Source: Auxenochlorella pyrenoidosa (lineage: Eukaryota > Chlorophyta > Trebouxiophyceae > Chlorellales > Chlorellaceae). From it: DNA of 30,776 bases. The notes under the pieces are model-generated. The model was not told the origin of the DNA and searched no databases. It worked only from the letters and a program-made list of their open reading frames with translations. Each line of letters starts with the position of its first letter. Position 1 is the first letter of the stretch. Positions 1 through 9,941 of this stretch are shown here, one piece after another. Location of the stretch: positions 2,700,246 to 2,731,021 of the forward strand of contig KQ481938.1 in assembly GCA_001430745.1 (NCBI GenBank). Reading direction: 5' to 3'. A program made the position numbers and the translations under genes.

Positions 1-297
1 ACGGGAGGGCTCTGGCACCTGCCCTGGCCACGCTGGCACGTTCACAGGGGAAGGGTGGTGGGCAGCTCTCAGTTCCTGCCTTGAGCCCCCGCTGCCGAGC
101 AAGGTGGATGGTGGCAAGAAGGGGGGGAGCCACCCGGCAAAAGCGGGGGCCGAACATGCAACTGGCTGCCTAGCAGCAGCAGACACCCCGCCTCGCATCA
201 CACAGGGCTGCCTCCCAGCCAAGTGCATGCTCCTGGCCCTGGACTGCCGGGTTGGCTCCCATACTCCCGCCTGACACCCCAGCCCCCTGCAACTTGC
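1..297 (-). other. Probable intron of the Toprim gene, open to window edge
   Basis: On the minus strand this begins with a GC-type donor, CAG|gcaagt, directly after the Toprim-coding exon. The same frame happens to stay open to the window edge, but its translation no longer resembles a Toprim domain; in particular no Asp-x-Asp motif appears. I therefore read it as an intron whose acceptor may lie outside the window. A possible acceptor (gctgctgctag, near 170) leads to nothing recognisable. Confidence 0.45.
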
Positions 298-1002
298 CTG
301 CACCACCTGCTGGCTGCCAGCTGCGGTGGCAGTGCCCAGCACATACACAGGTGCGCCTGGCACAGCCCTCCGCACAGCTCGCATGTCGTTCACGCCCTCC
401 ACCACAACCAGGTAGGGGGGCTGCCGAGGCTGCTGATGCTGGGGCTGCTGGGGCTGCTGCCCTGCTCGCGCCGATGGCTCTTGGCGCTGCTGCTGCTGCG
501 GAGCAGGGGGCTGCCCCACTTGCTGCCGACGCTGCAGTGGCTGTGCTGATGGATGCGACACCCCAGCGTGCTGCTGCTGCTGCTGCTGCCGCTGCTTCCC
601 AGGCTGCGAGGCCGCCAGCTGCTGCTGAGCCGTCCCTGCTCGCTGCTGGGAGGGGCCAAGATGCCGGGCTGGCTGTGCAGCTCTGCGGTGCTGTGGCAGG
701 TTTTCTCCCTGGCTGTACGGCTGCCGTTGCTGCCCCACCTGCCATCTTGGCTTTGTTGACCGATCAGCAGCACCTGCAGAGCCGCTGGCCGGCTGCGGTG
801 GTACGGCAGCTGCAACCAGCAGCACCTGCCGCTGGCTGTCAAGCCAGGTGCTCGCCAGGCTTCGGCACTGCCACGTTCCTCCTGACATTACGAATGCTCC
901 CTCAGGTAGTCTGTGAGGGCGCCACGATGCCGCATGCTGGCGAGCAAAGCGCCCACCAGCGACAGGGCAAGTTTGCCGGGCAGCTGCAGCGTCTAGTCGC
1001 AT
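298..1002 (-). CDS. Toprim-domain protein, RNase M5/primase-like (partial)
   Basis: First exon of a minus-strand gene cut by the left edge. The ATG at 1002 opens a 235-codon frame ending at a GC donor (298). Residues 1-35 are Arg/Ala-rich without acidic clusters, apart from Asp4, and look like an organelle transit peptide. Residues of about 85-195 are Gln/Pro-rich linker with a CAG run. Residues 197-235 read as the start of a Toprim domain: YLVVVEGVNDMRAVRRAV followed by VYVLGT, with the invariant Glu202 and Asp206 spaced as in RNase M5 and small Toprim proteins. These domains coordinate Mg2+ for nucleic-acid cleavage or primer synthesis. The downstream DxD motif is not in the window, so activity cannot be judged. 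RNase M5 matures 5S rRNA in bacteria; a chloroplast role is inference only. The gene is divergent from ATG18, with 265 bp between start codons. Confidence 0.55.
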
Positions 1003-1267
1003 TGTTTCGACATGCAGAGCAGTATGTGCGCTACAATTGACTGGCGCCAGCACCGTTGTGAAGAAACAGGAGCGGGCCGAAAACAGGAGGGCAAACGAGG
1101 GCTCAGAGACCCTTGCACCTCAGCCAAATGCAGTTTACTGAATGATGAGAGTTTCAAGAAGAACCAAGGCAAGAGCAGCATGTCCAGAGTGGCATTGCGC
1201 GCCCGCCAGGGTTGTCATCCTCTCTCCCCCGCGCTGTCGCCCCTTTCTCTCGTGCAAACTGATCGCG
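1003..1267. promoter_or_regulatory. Divergent intergenic region, Toprim/ATG18
   Basis: 265 bp between the two start codons of oppositely oriented genes, so it must hold both 5' UTRs and both promoters. No convincing TATA box or named element is visible. An in-frame ATG at 1142 could extend the ATG18 N-terminus, but the extension has no family resemblance and 1268 is preferred. Confidence 0.4.
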
Positions 1268-3936
1268 ATGTCGCTCCGGGCCGACCTGGGCGTTGCAGGA
1301 ACACTGTTCCTGGCCTTCAACCAGGACTGCAGGTGAGCTCTGAGCTTCTTGGTACTTGTGAAAGCAAGTGGATCGTGTTGAGAATGAGTTTGCACGGGTT
1401 GCCGCACTCCTGAACATAAGGGGCGGCAGCGTCGACGCCGTGCGCTTGCGGGTGGTCGCAACGATCCGGGCCAGCCCCTGCCCCTCGTGCCTACAAGCTC
1501 CTGTTCCCTTTTGCTTGGATGAAACACTGCATGGAAGCGAGCAGCAGTGCTCGCCGATGAGCGCTTGCTGTGTGTAGCCATTACTTGAAGCGAAGGCTCT
1601 CCCTCCTGCCGGTGCCTGCAGCTGCATTTGTGTCGCCGACTTTCGCGGCATCCGCATCTGGAACCTGTCTACTCACCAGCTGTGCCTGGACCTGCCGCTG
1701 GGAGCCATCAGGTGTGCCGCACTGCGGCCTGGCAGAGATACTGCCTTGTGCACGTGTGCCAGCCACCTCACTCCAAGGTGGAGCTCCCTTCAACCGGGTT
1801 TGCGAGCCCTCCCCTGCTGGCTGTTCTTGGGATGGCCTGCTGACCAGGTGTGCCCCTAGCTCTGGACCCGCGCCCTGACAGCATGTCGGCGCTTGTGCCA
1901 TGCAACTGTGACCACCCGCCCACCCCCCGCACTGCCCCCGGTGCAGCACCGCCAAGATGCTCTTCTGCACCAGCCTGGTGGCCTTCGTGGGCGCGGGCGA
2001 GCAGCCGCACCTGACGCCCCGCAAGCTGACGCTGCTCAACACGCACTCCAACTCGGTCATACAGTCGCTGTCCTTCCCCTCATCAGTGCTGGGGGTGCAC
2101 CTCAACCGCAGGCGGTGAGGGGCGGGGTGGGGTGGGGGCGGCGTGGTGCTGCTGGCGGAGGGTGCACCGCAGGCCCTTGCATGGTGCTGGCCCCCAGGCA
2201 TGCGCACAGCTGTAAGCTGTACCGGCACCCCGCGCCCCTCAACCGCATACTGTGTGCAGCTCACCCCCCGAGTCGCAGGCATGGTGCTCCACACCACGCA
2301 GCTGGCTGCCCTGCAGCAGCCCCGCCGCCCAGTGCTGTGCCCGTGGTCCTCTTGGCCAGCTGCCCAGGCCCCCCACCCCTCCCACACACACACACTCACT
2401 CCCCCGCGGCCTGCCCCGCCAGGCTGGTGGCCCTGCTGGACCGGCGCGCCTTTGTGTACGACCTCGAGTCCCTGGCCCTGCTGGGCACGCTGGACACGCC
2501 GCCCAACCCGCGCGGCATGGCCGCCCTCACCCGCGGCGGCCCCGCGGGCGACCACCCGGGGGCGCCGTGCCTGCTGGCGCTGCCGGCGGGCGGCGGCGCT
2601 GTGCGTGTGTACGACGTGGGCAGGCCGGCCGGCGGCGTGGACGCGCTGTGCGAGCTGCAGGCGCACAAGACCGCGGTGGTGGGTGGGCAGACAGGGTTGG
2701 CCTGGACACAGCTCGTATTGCTGCAGCCAGGGAGGGAGGATTGCACAAGGCGGCCAGGCAGCATGCAGGGACGCAACCCATATCTAAAAGTGCACGAGGC
2801 TGCAGCCGTAGCTTCGCTCTGTTGCCGACGTCCCCTGCAACACTGCATCACCTCCTCTCACACGTGTTGCAGACGGTGCTGGCGTGGGACGACGAGGGGT
2901 CGCTGCTGGCCACCGCATCCAAGAAGGGCACGGTGGTGCGGGTGCACTCGGTGAGCCAGCGGAGAGGGAACACGGGGGCTTGGTGGGGATGCTGACCGAG
3001 AGCTGGGGCATGACTGGTGTCTGGCAGAGCTGGTGCGATCGTAGAATGCTGGGCAGTGCGGCATCCGTTCCGCAGCAGTAAGGCGTGGTCCCCAGGACTT
3101 GGCACTCGCTTTGCATCGGGGCTGCGTTCCTCTGCACAGCAGGTTGAGCCCTAATTTCCTTGGCACCAGCCGTTCCCTTACCTGGCTGCCAACCAACATG
3201 AATCGCAAACCCAGGTGGCGCGCCTTGCATCCTCAAGTCGAGCACTTGCGCTCCTGGCACCCCGACAGGTGCGGCGGAGCGAGGACAAGGCGATGGAGTT
3301 CCGGCGGGGCTCCACCCCAGCGGCCATCACGTGCCTGGCCTTCTCGCCTGCCGGCATGGTGCCACGCCTGCTGTGCGCAGCATCAGACCACGGGACCATC
3401 CATGTATTCCGGCTGCACGCGCCGGGCAGGTGCGTAGCCTGGTGCAGGGCCTGCCACTGCAGCCCAATGTGTGCTCCCGCTCCACTCCTTGTTTGCCGAG
3501 GGCCCCCACACGTGTGCCTGTCGGTTCTCTGCATGTCCAGCAGCCCTGGCCCCTGGCTCCCACCCACGGCTGCAGCCACCCGGCGGCCCGAGCTGCCAAG
3601 AGCCTGCTATCGGCAGTGATGCCCGGCGTGCTTGAGCCGCAGCGCCCGCTGGCCACCATACGCCTGCCAGGGCGGAGCCAGGCGGCCATCTGCGTGGTGC
3701 GGCAGGATGTGCTTGACGCGGGCGACGAGGCGGCGGGCGGCAGCGCAGCGATGGAGGAGCGGGAGACCCGCCTTGCTGTGGCCACCGCTGAGGGCCTGCT
3801 GTACAGCTTCCGCGTAGAGCTGCCTGCTGCGGGGGCTGAGGGCGGCGGTGACGGCTCCGGCAGCAGCCTGCGGCACTCGTTGGAAGGGGAGTGGAGTCTG
3901 ACGGCGACAGCTGCTGGCAGCGCAGCACCGCGATAG
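1268..3936 (+). CDS. ATG18: ATG18/WIPI PROPPIN beta-propeller
   Basis: Autophagy protein that binds PI3P on the phagophore and endosomes. Seven exons join in phase: 1268-1332, 1622-1711, 1947-2114, 2423-2678, 2873-2950, 3269-3429, 3576-3936 (392 aa). The N-terminus [17 protein letters not shown] matches the PROPPIN opening (family: FNQD-x-SC-x-x-V-x-T). [20 protein letters not shown] and [20 protein letters not shown] follow in family order, then [11 protein letters not shown], a GxVRVYDV-type blade, AHKTAV, and [14 protein letters not shown]. The lipid-binding F/LRRG motif is intact at Phe230-Arg-Arg-Gly233 on exon 6. The last exon gives AAICVV and a final blade ([13 protein letters not shown]) with an Ala/Gly-rich tail. 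The start at 1268 is chosen because homology begins about ten codons after it. Length and motif order are normal for the family. Which ATG18 paralogue this is cannot be told. Confidence 0.93.
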
Positions 3937-4154
3937 TCTCTGTTTGCGCAGCATGATGGGGCTGCACTCTTCTGTACACATCGATCCCTTTAAATGACGA
4001 GGCATCCCCTGTAGGGAGCAAGGTGTTTGGAGTGATGACGCTGCGCTGCGAGGCGGGCGCGTGCTTCGTGCGGAATGCCGCTGCTCTCTTCTCCCTCTGC
4101 ATCTGACGCATCGCGGACCAGCTTCCCCGAGGATCTCGAGCACCGTGTGGCAGC

Positions 4155-5725
4155 ATGGCTCGAGCCCTGGGCAAGGCGCTGCGGGAGACAGGCCTGGCCC
4201 TGGACAGGGCGGGTTGCCAGCTGCTTGGGCGGTGGGCGTTTAGAGAAGAATGTAAGTCTTTGAGAGGCTGCAGGCGATCGGAGTGATGTTTGAAGAAGGA
4301 GAGCGGGAGAGCGAGAGCGCGCCTCGCTTGTGAAGCTGAACCCTGCTCTTGCAGGCCTGTGTTTCGCAGCCCAAACACTCACTGTGCACCCTAATGCTTG
4401 CAGTGAACCGGCACCGCACGCTGGCCCCCTTGGCCGGCAAGGCCCCCAGCTTGGGCGATGGCGCGTTTGTTGCGCCTAGCGCCGCGGTGATTGGCGATGT
4501 GAAGATCGGGGCGCAGGCATCGGTCTTCTACGGCAGCGTCATTCGGGGTGGGTGGGGGGACGGCAGCAGTGAGGTGGCAGCGGTGAGGTGCGCCTCCATT
4601 TTTCGCTGCATCGTTGCTGGCTGCTTTTCTGTCGAGCAAAAGGCGCAATCTTGTGTTTCATGACCTGCTGCCAGCTGTATCCCATGCGCCGTACGGTGCT
4701 GCGGATCGAGCTGCACGCATCTCCTCCCCTCACTTCCATTCCTGTGCACGCAGCCGACTCTGGCAGCATCACCATTGGCGACAAGTCCAACATCCAGGAT
4801 GGCTGCGTGATTGGAACTGCGGCAGAGTACCTGGGGGGTCACGCTGCCAGCACCACCATCGGCCGCATGACCACCATCGGGCACCAGGCCAGCTTGCACG
4901 GCTGCACAGTGGGCGACCGCGCGCTCATCGGCATGAATGCCACGCTGCTGGAGGGCTCTGTGGTGCGCGGGAGCTGGGGACTGGAGTAGCTGCGTTATGC
5001 CGGCGATGCGTTGATGGGCAAGCGCCGCTGGGAGACGTGCAGGCAGAGCAGCCTGGGCAGCGCCGACATTGCCGGCATTACCAGGCTGTCTCAGGGCCTC
5101 AGCTGCACCCAGGCCTGTGCAGCCCTGCGCACATTGAGGCGCTGCTGCGGAGAGACTTGATCTCACGTCAGCCTGCGCGCCTCGTGCCCCGGCCGGCTGC
5201 AGGTGGAGGACGACGCGATGGTGGCTGCCGGCGCCGTGGTGGCGCCCGGCACGGTGGTGCGGTCTGGCGAGATCTGGGGTGGTGAGTGCGGGGCGCTTGG
5301 CGGCGTGATGGGAGGTCGGCCATGAGTTGGGACGTGGTGGCGAGGGGAAGGGCAGACAGTTGGGCAGCAGAGGGTTTGGGAAGCTGAGGGCCAGTGCCGG
5401 ATTGGTGGTGGGGGTGGGGGTGGGGGGGGGTGGGGGGGGGGCGTGCACCCAGCTGGCAAACCCAGCTGGCAAGCGGAGGGCTTGCCCTCCCCTCCTGCAC
5501 GGAGCGTGCCCCCACCCATAGTCCTGAGCGCCACGCCTCACCCTGCTCCTGACCCCCGCCGCCGCCGCAGGCAACCCTGCCGTCTTCCTGCGCAAGCTGA
5601 AGCCCGAGGAGGCCAAGTTCCTGCCCGAGTCGGCCGAGCACTACGCCAAGCTGGCCGCCGAGCACGCCGCGGAGACGGGCAAGAGCCTGGAGCAGCTGGC
5701 GGCGGAGAAGGGCCTGGCAGCGTGA
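4155..5725 (+). CDS. Gamma-carbonic anhydrase subunit of mitochondrial complex I
   Basis: Exons 4155-4251, 4404-4547, 4754-4962, 5203-5281, 5571-5725 give 227 aa. The N-terminus (MARALGKALRETGLALDRAG, then FREELNRH) matches the plant/algal gamma-CA presequence. The rest is a left-handed beta-helix of hexapeptide turns (FVAPSAAVIGDVKIG, SITIGDKSNIQDG, TTIGHQASLHGCTV, GMNATLLEGSVV) ending in GEIWGGNPAVFLRKL and an Ala/Glu-rich helix. Gamma-CAs form a trimer on the matrix side of the complex I membrane arm. The first zinc His of the Cam-type site is Gly here (Gly101), while His124 and His129 remain; the RGD motif is RAD, keeping Arg80 and Asp82, and Gln95 is kept. A one-His-short site suggests a structural (CAG3- or CAL-like) subunit. 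Exon 3 ends at GTG|gtgcgc, chosen because it restores the exact family spacing. Confidence 0.92.
5404..5442 (+). repeat. G-rich simple repeat (G-quadruplex-prone) in intron 4
   Basis: A run of G4-G10 tracts separated by single T inside the last intron of the gamma-CA gene. The coding-strand transcript would carry at least four G-tracts of four or more, enough for a G-quadruplex in principle. No function is shown. Confidence 0.6.
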
Positions 5726-6453
5726 GGCGCCGGGCCCCTGTACCACCATGGCGGCAGCACCGGGGCGCCGCCACCTACCTCCCCGCCTGCCGGCCCCAGC
5801 ACCCCCACCAGGAGCCCACCAGGGCGCTGCATGCCAGTGGCCTGCGCCCTACAGCTTCCTGCTCGCATTGGACGGCCCACGCGCCGGCACGACCTGCTTG
5901 GTGTGTGTGCGAGTTTCGCGGCGGCTGAAGCCGCCGCCTCCCCAGCCCTAGCTCCAACGCTCCTCTGCTTCCCGCTCCCCTCTGCTTCCTGCTCCCTCTT
6001 GTTGCACCACACTGCCACCGTCCGCCACGCAATCGCCATCTTGGGCACCTCTGCAAGCTTTGCAAACGCACACCACACTGTCTGCAGACGGCAAGCTTGA
6101 AGCGGCCAGAGTCTTTGGGCGGCAGACAATGGTGTTGATTGCACGATGCTCAGGCATCGCCGACAGTGGGTGGGCCCAGTTGAGGCCTCCCAGAACCTTT
6201 GGCTGGCGTCGGTGATATTCTGCCAAGATTTGATGGTGCTGGACCACACGGAAACCACTGAATGCTTCTTCGGCGGAAGGGATCTGGGCACAGCACACAT
6301 CCGGGCACAGCACACAGAGCATGACGGCAACAGCCGCTAAAAACGTGGTTGGTGCTCCTGGACCATCACAGTTCACTTCATAGTGCTTTGCGGCTCTTCT
6401 TGTCCTCGAATCGACGTCTCGGGGCCCTTCGCTGGTCGCAACAACGCGGTGAA
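5726..6453. other. Intergenic: gamma-CA 3' region and next promoter
   Basis: 728 bp with no gene I can support. It contains the 3' UTR of the gamma-CA gene. A 174-codon minus-strand frame (5948-6472) has a hydrophobic stretch near its start but matches no family I know, has Cys/His-rich random-looking composition, and overlaps the next gene's first exon. I see no tRNA-like cloverleaf or terminal inverted repeat. Confidence 0.5.
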
Positions 6454-7837
6454 ATGGACATGGCGGCCTCACGTCCGGCCCTTGAAGACCTCGCCAGCGC
6501 TACCTGGTGCGCCAGCAGTCTTTTGGGTGCCAAAAAGCGTTGCGCGCGAGTGTGCAGGTGCTTAGACCAACTCTTCTGTGCCACGTTCTGCCCATTACCG
6601 ACTTCCTTGTCCCGAAACTCGCCGCATTCTGCAGTTTCACTTGGGAGCCGCTCCGGCGGACATTCGGCAGCCGGCGCACGCTCGGCCTGCTGACGGCACT
6701 CCTGGCCCCGCCGCCAGTGGGGTCCCCGATTGCAGCCGCTTCACAGCTGAGGCAGCAGCAGGCGTTCAGCGCATCTGCAGCGCAATGCGAGGAGCTGCTG
6801 CGCGAGGCCTGTAACGAGGTGGCTGCGCGGTCGGCGGAGGCGGCCCAGGCGCGGCAGCAGGCCTCTGCTGCGCTGGAGCGCGAGGCAGCGCTGCGGGAGG
6901 AGCTGGTGAGGCGAGAGGCGGTGATCCAGCACCTGTCGCGCCAGCGGGACGATGCAACAGCCGAGGCGCTGTGCACCTGGCGGCAGCTGTGGGAGAGCGC
7001 AGTGCAGCGGAGCGTGCGCAGCACTGCAGCCCTGGCGGCGGTGCGAGTGCGCTTCGAGGAGATGATGCAGAGCCTGCGCGAGACGATGTCCCAGCTGGAG
7101 GCTGACACGGAGCAGGCGGTGAGGGGCCCGCCTGGCGGCCTGCCTGCCTGCTGGCCTGCCTGCCTGCCTGCCTGCCTGCCACACCTGTCCTGCACCTCCG
7201 TGGTTCATCTCATGACGCAACACCCTGCTGCCATCCTCGCCCTGCAGCCCTGCACCTGCTGTGGCGGCAGCTGCGCCGCGGCGTCGGCGCTGCGGGTGTT
7301 TGCCGCGGCGGGCCGTGTGGCCGAGGTGCGCGCCAGCGCCCTCCACTGGCGGGAGCAGGCCGAGGACACCTGGCTGGAGCTGCAGGCGTTCAAGGGGCAC
7401 ATGCAGCAAGTGCAGGTGGACGCCTGCGCAGAGGTGGCCCGCCTGCAGCGCCGCTGCGGGCAGGCGGTGCACGCGCAGCAGGAGCGCGCCGCCGCGGCAG
7501 AGGCCTTGCTGGCGCAGGAGCGCGCCCAGCACGCAGCGACTCGGCAGCAGCTGCGCCAGCAGGTGGGCTGCATGTGGTGGCGTGGGATGCAGCATGATTC
7601 GCTGTTGCATGTCCCAGGGAGTGTGATGCAGCAACTGTGTGCCTGCCCCCTGCACACCCCACCTCCGCTGTTCACCCCAGTATGTGGCCCCTGCTCTCCC
7701 TTGCGCAGCGCTCTGCCACGCACCGCCTGGACTCCTGCCGCTCCTTTGTTCAGCAACTGCAGCTGAAGAGCGCGGCCGCCGGTGACGAGGACGCCGCAGG
7801 AGGCACCATCCCCGCCTTTTGGGTGGCGCTCTGCTGA
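6454..7837 (+). CDS. Ala/Arg-rich coiled-coil protein, function unknown
   Basis: Model: 6454-6557, 6635-7118, 7248-7562, 7709-7837 (343 aa). Exons 2-4 are well supported: donor GCG|gtgagg at 7118, donor CAG|gtgggc at 7562, acceptor gcgcag at 7708, all phase 0. From about residue 70 the protein is one long coiled coil of Ala/Glu/Arg/Gln heptads (such as CEELLREACNEVAARSAEA and WREQAEDTWLELQAF), with a short break at the exon 2/3 junction, and ends near WVALC. There is no membrane segment. The first exon is less sure: it adds about 35 aa through a 77-bp intron; alternatively the frame simply opens at 6507. No family recognised; a structural or scaffolding role is only a guess from the coiled coil. 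Confidence 0.65.
7137..7182 (+). repeat. Tetranucleotide (CCTG)n microsatellite in intron
   Basis: Intron 7119-7247 of the coiled-coil gene carries a tract of CCTG units interrupted once by CTGG. It sits in the first half of the intron, well away from the acceptor, so it is unlikely to serve as the polypyrimidine tract. Confidence 0.75.
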
Positions 7838-8543
7838 GCGGCTGGCACATGAGCCCCAAGAGCCTGCACCAGCTTTGACTTTTCCTGCCTACAGAGAGAG
7901 ACACAACTGATTCCTGCCCAGTGCCAAGTTGCCCCTGCTCCCTTCCTGGAGCGGCACTGCTTTTGCCACGTGCCGCCTGGCCCTCCGGCCTCTTGTTGCG
8001 ATTTTGTTACTTACTAACACAACATTCGACATTATGCTTTCCAACCCTGCCCTTCAACTTCCAAATGGTTCCCATTGGCTCACGTTGCCCAAGAGATCTA
8101 CGTGAAAAACCTGCAAAAGAAACCCTCTTTGGGAAGAATCCCCTCTCTCGCCAGGAGTCTTCTTTCTAGCAAAAATTGTCCCCCACACCAGATCCTGTGT
8201 TATAAATGTAAATGTAAAATGTGTTCAGGGCAGAGAGCAGTGAAGGAACACTCCACTCAAGGGCAGCGAAGTGCAGCAGTCCTGCCTGCAGCCGCTCAGT
8301 GCTGAGTTTTGCTGTGCACTGAGGGCAAGTATTGAAGCATCCAAAGACCAAGACATGACGAACCATACCCTCATGCATCCACCTGCAGTTCTCTGCCGCG
8401 AATTGTAATGTGCAGGAGAGCTTCGAATTAGCGCCCCCCAACGGGGCAGGCGCCAGCGCCGCCCTGCATGCAGCGGGCCATACGTTCAAGCGGCACATCG
8501 TTTCCATCTTTTACCCCACTTCTGGAATACATTGCGCAACAGA
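7838..8543. other. Intergenic: 3' UTR and promoter of CCDC137-like gene
   Basis: 706 bp without a supported gene. The left half is AT-richer than anything else in the window, which fits a 3' UTR. It ends in the tandem UGUAA signals at 8207-8217. The right half (8220-8543) should be the promoter and 5' UTR of the next gene. Short frames here show no family match. Confidence 0.5.
8207..8217 (+). terminator. Tandem UGUAA poly(A) signals
   Basis: Two copies of TGTAA, the poly(A) signal known from Chlorophyta, overlapping an AT-rich patch 370 bp downstream of the coiled-coil gene's stop codon. Placement and base composition fit the 3' end of that transcript. Confidence 0.5.
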
Positions 8544-9627
8544 ATGGGTCGAGGGGACGCAGCTCGGAGGCGGCGCAAGGCGCAAGAGCGTGCGGCTCTG
8601 CTGAAAGGCACCCAGGTGCGGCTCAAAGCAGTTGCCACATGCAAAAGACTGCATGCAGTTTGCCGCGACATGCTCGCGCTCACTGCCCGACTCCTCCCCT
8701 GCCCATGCAGCAACCGGGCGTTGAAAAGGCTGGCAAGCAGAAGCCCAGAGCATCTGGGCAAGAGATGACCAGGGCGATGCGCAAGATGCTGCAGCTCAAG
8801 GCGGCGGCAGGCGGCAAGGCCGCAGCCGGCAGACCCGCCTCTGCAAGACAGGGCAAATCTCAGGGCGCCGTGACAGCCACACCTGCAGCCGGCGCTGTGG
8901 AGCAGGAGCAGTCCAATCGGCAGGCAGGAGATTCAACCGCTGCAGGGGCAGCCGCGCAGCAGCAGCAGAACAGCAGCAGCAGCAGCACGCCCAGCCGGCG
9001 GCGCCGCCTGCAGAAAAGCTGCAGCAGCAGGGCAAGCAGCAGCAGCAGCAGGGCTGGCAACATGCGGAGCACAAGCGGCTGAAGGACCGCAAGCGCGAGT
9101 TCCTCAAGCAGAAGAAGCTGAAGAAGAAGGGGCGGTCCGCTGATCCGCTGCTGACGGAGAAGGAGGCGGCGCTGGCGGCGGCGGCCGCCGCCTCTGCCCC
9201 TGCCTTTGGGGAGCAGGCGCACCAGCCCCTCAAGGTGCAGCTCAAGCGACGGCACTGGGCCGGCGAGGGCGAGCAGGCGGCCTCTGCCTCCAAACGCTGC
9301 ACGGAGATCTTCAAGCGGCAGATGGCGGAGGCGGCACGGGCGGCAGCGGCTGCAGAGGCAGCGCGTGACGATGGCGCTGCGGCAGCAGCGGCGCAGCAGC
9401 AGCGATCGCGGCCGCAGGGCGGCGGCGGCAAGAAGGCCAAGGCTGCCAAGGCAAAGGCGCAGCGGGCCGCACCAGATGAAGCGGTGCGGCAGCAGCTGAT
9501 TGACGCATACCGGCAACAGAAGCAGCAACGGCTGGAGGCGGCGGGCAAGGTGCCACTGCTGTCGGCCACTACGCAGTCGCTGGCAGACCTGGTGGCACGA
9601 GAGGCCAGGGCGGCCACGCAGCGCTGA
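8544..9627 (+). CDS. CCDC137-like basic nucleolar protein
   Basis: Exon 1 (8544-8615, 24 codons, Arg-rich) joins exon 2 at 8711 in phase 0. The C-terminal frame runs to the stop at 9627. Features shared with metazoan CCDC137 are an N-terminal basic segment with a short helix (QEMTRAMRKMLQLK), a Lys-rich region (EHKRLKDRKREFLKQKKLKK), a FGE...QPLKVQLK element, and a terminal helix (RQQLIDAYRQQKQQR). CCDC137 family members are nucleolar and chromosome-periphery proteins. Exon 2 and the C-terminal part lie in different frames. I bridge them with a candidate 104-bp intron (8870-8973, GCC|gtgaca to gaacag|CAG), giving about 294 aa, but an indel in the CAG run is also possible. The similarity is recalled, not computed. 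Confidence 0.6.
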
Positions 9628-9941
9628 CACAGCTCTGCCGGCGTGACGAGGGAGCGGCTGGTGGGCCTCGCGGGGGACCAGGACCTCTCTCCAGCCCTTC
9701 ATCCAGCAAGGGCCTAATTTTGTAGCCATTCATCTGCCCACAAGATGACTGGTTGTCGGTGTGTGACACAAGACAGTGAGCAGGAGGGCACACTCACAGT
9801 TGAAACCCAAGAACAGTCGGAGCGCACGGCGTGGCAGCGCACTGGCGGGACTGGCCAAACCCTCACAATGCGGCATCCCAGCAACTCCCTGCCTTTCCAT
9901 TGTCTCCATCTGGACACTTTCTCTGTCCCGAGCGTTGCGCG
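9628..9941. other. Intergenic gap
   Basis: 314 bp between the CCDC137-like stop and the Imp2-like start. An in-frame ATG at 9831 could extend the Imp2-like protein by 37 residues, but that segment shows no family resemblance. Nothing else is seen. Confidence 0.4.

Noticed and set aside
870..1000. Minus-strand peptide GKLALSLVGALLASMRHRG as a separate exon
   Set aside because: It looked coding, but the overlapping frame with ATG at 1002 is open without interruption into the Toprim domain; no splice pair joins this peptide in phase.
252..1040. 262-codon plus-strand Ala/Pro-rich ORF
   Set aside because: It is antisense to the minus-strand exon that carries a recognisable Toprim motif; its composition is what a GC-rich CAG-repeat shadow gives.
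2384..2400. CA dinucleotide run
   Set aside because: Short simple repeat in an ATG18 intron; no sign of function.
5948..6472. 174-codon minus-strand ORF with a hydrophobic start
   Set aside because: No family match, overlaps the start of the coiled-coil gene on the other strand, and no splice or poly(A) context.
7130..7190. CRISPR-like direct repeats
   Set aside because: Tandem CCTG microsatellite without spacers, in a eukaryotic intron.
8004..8025. TACTAAC sequence resembling a branch point
   Set aside because: It lies in the 3' UTR region with no phase-consistent donor or acceptor around it; probably chance.
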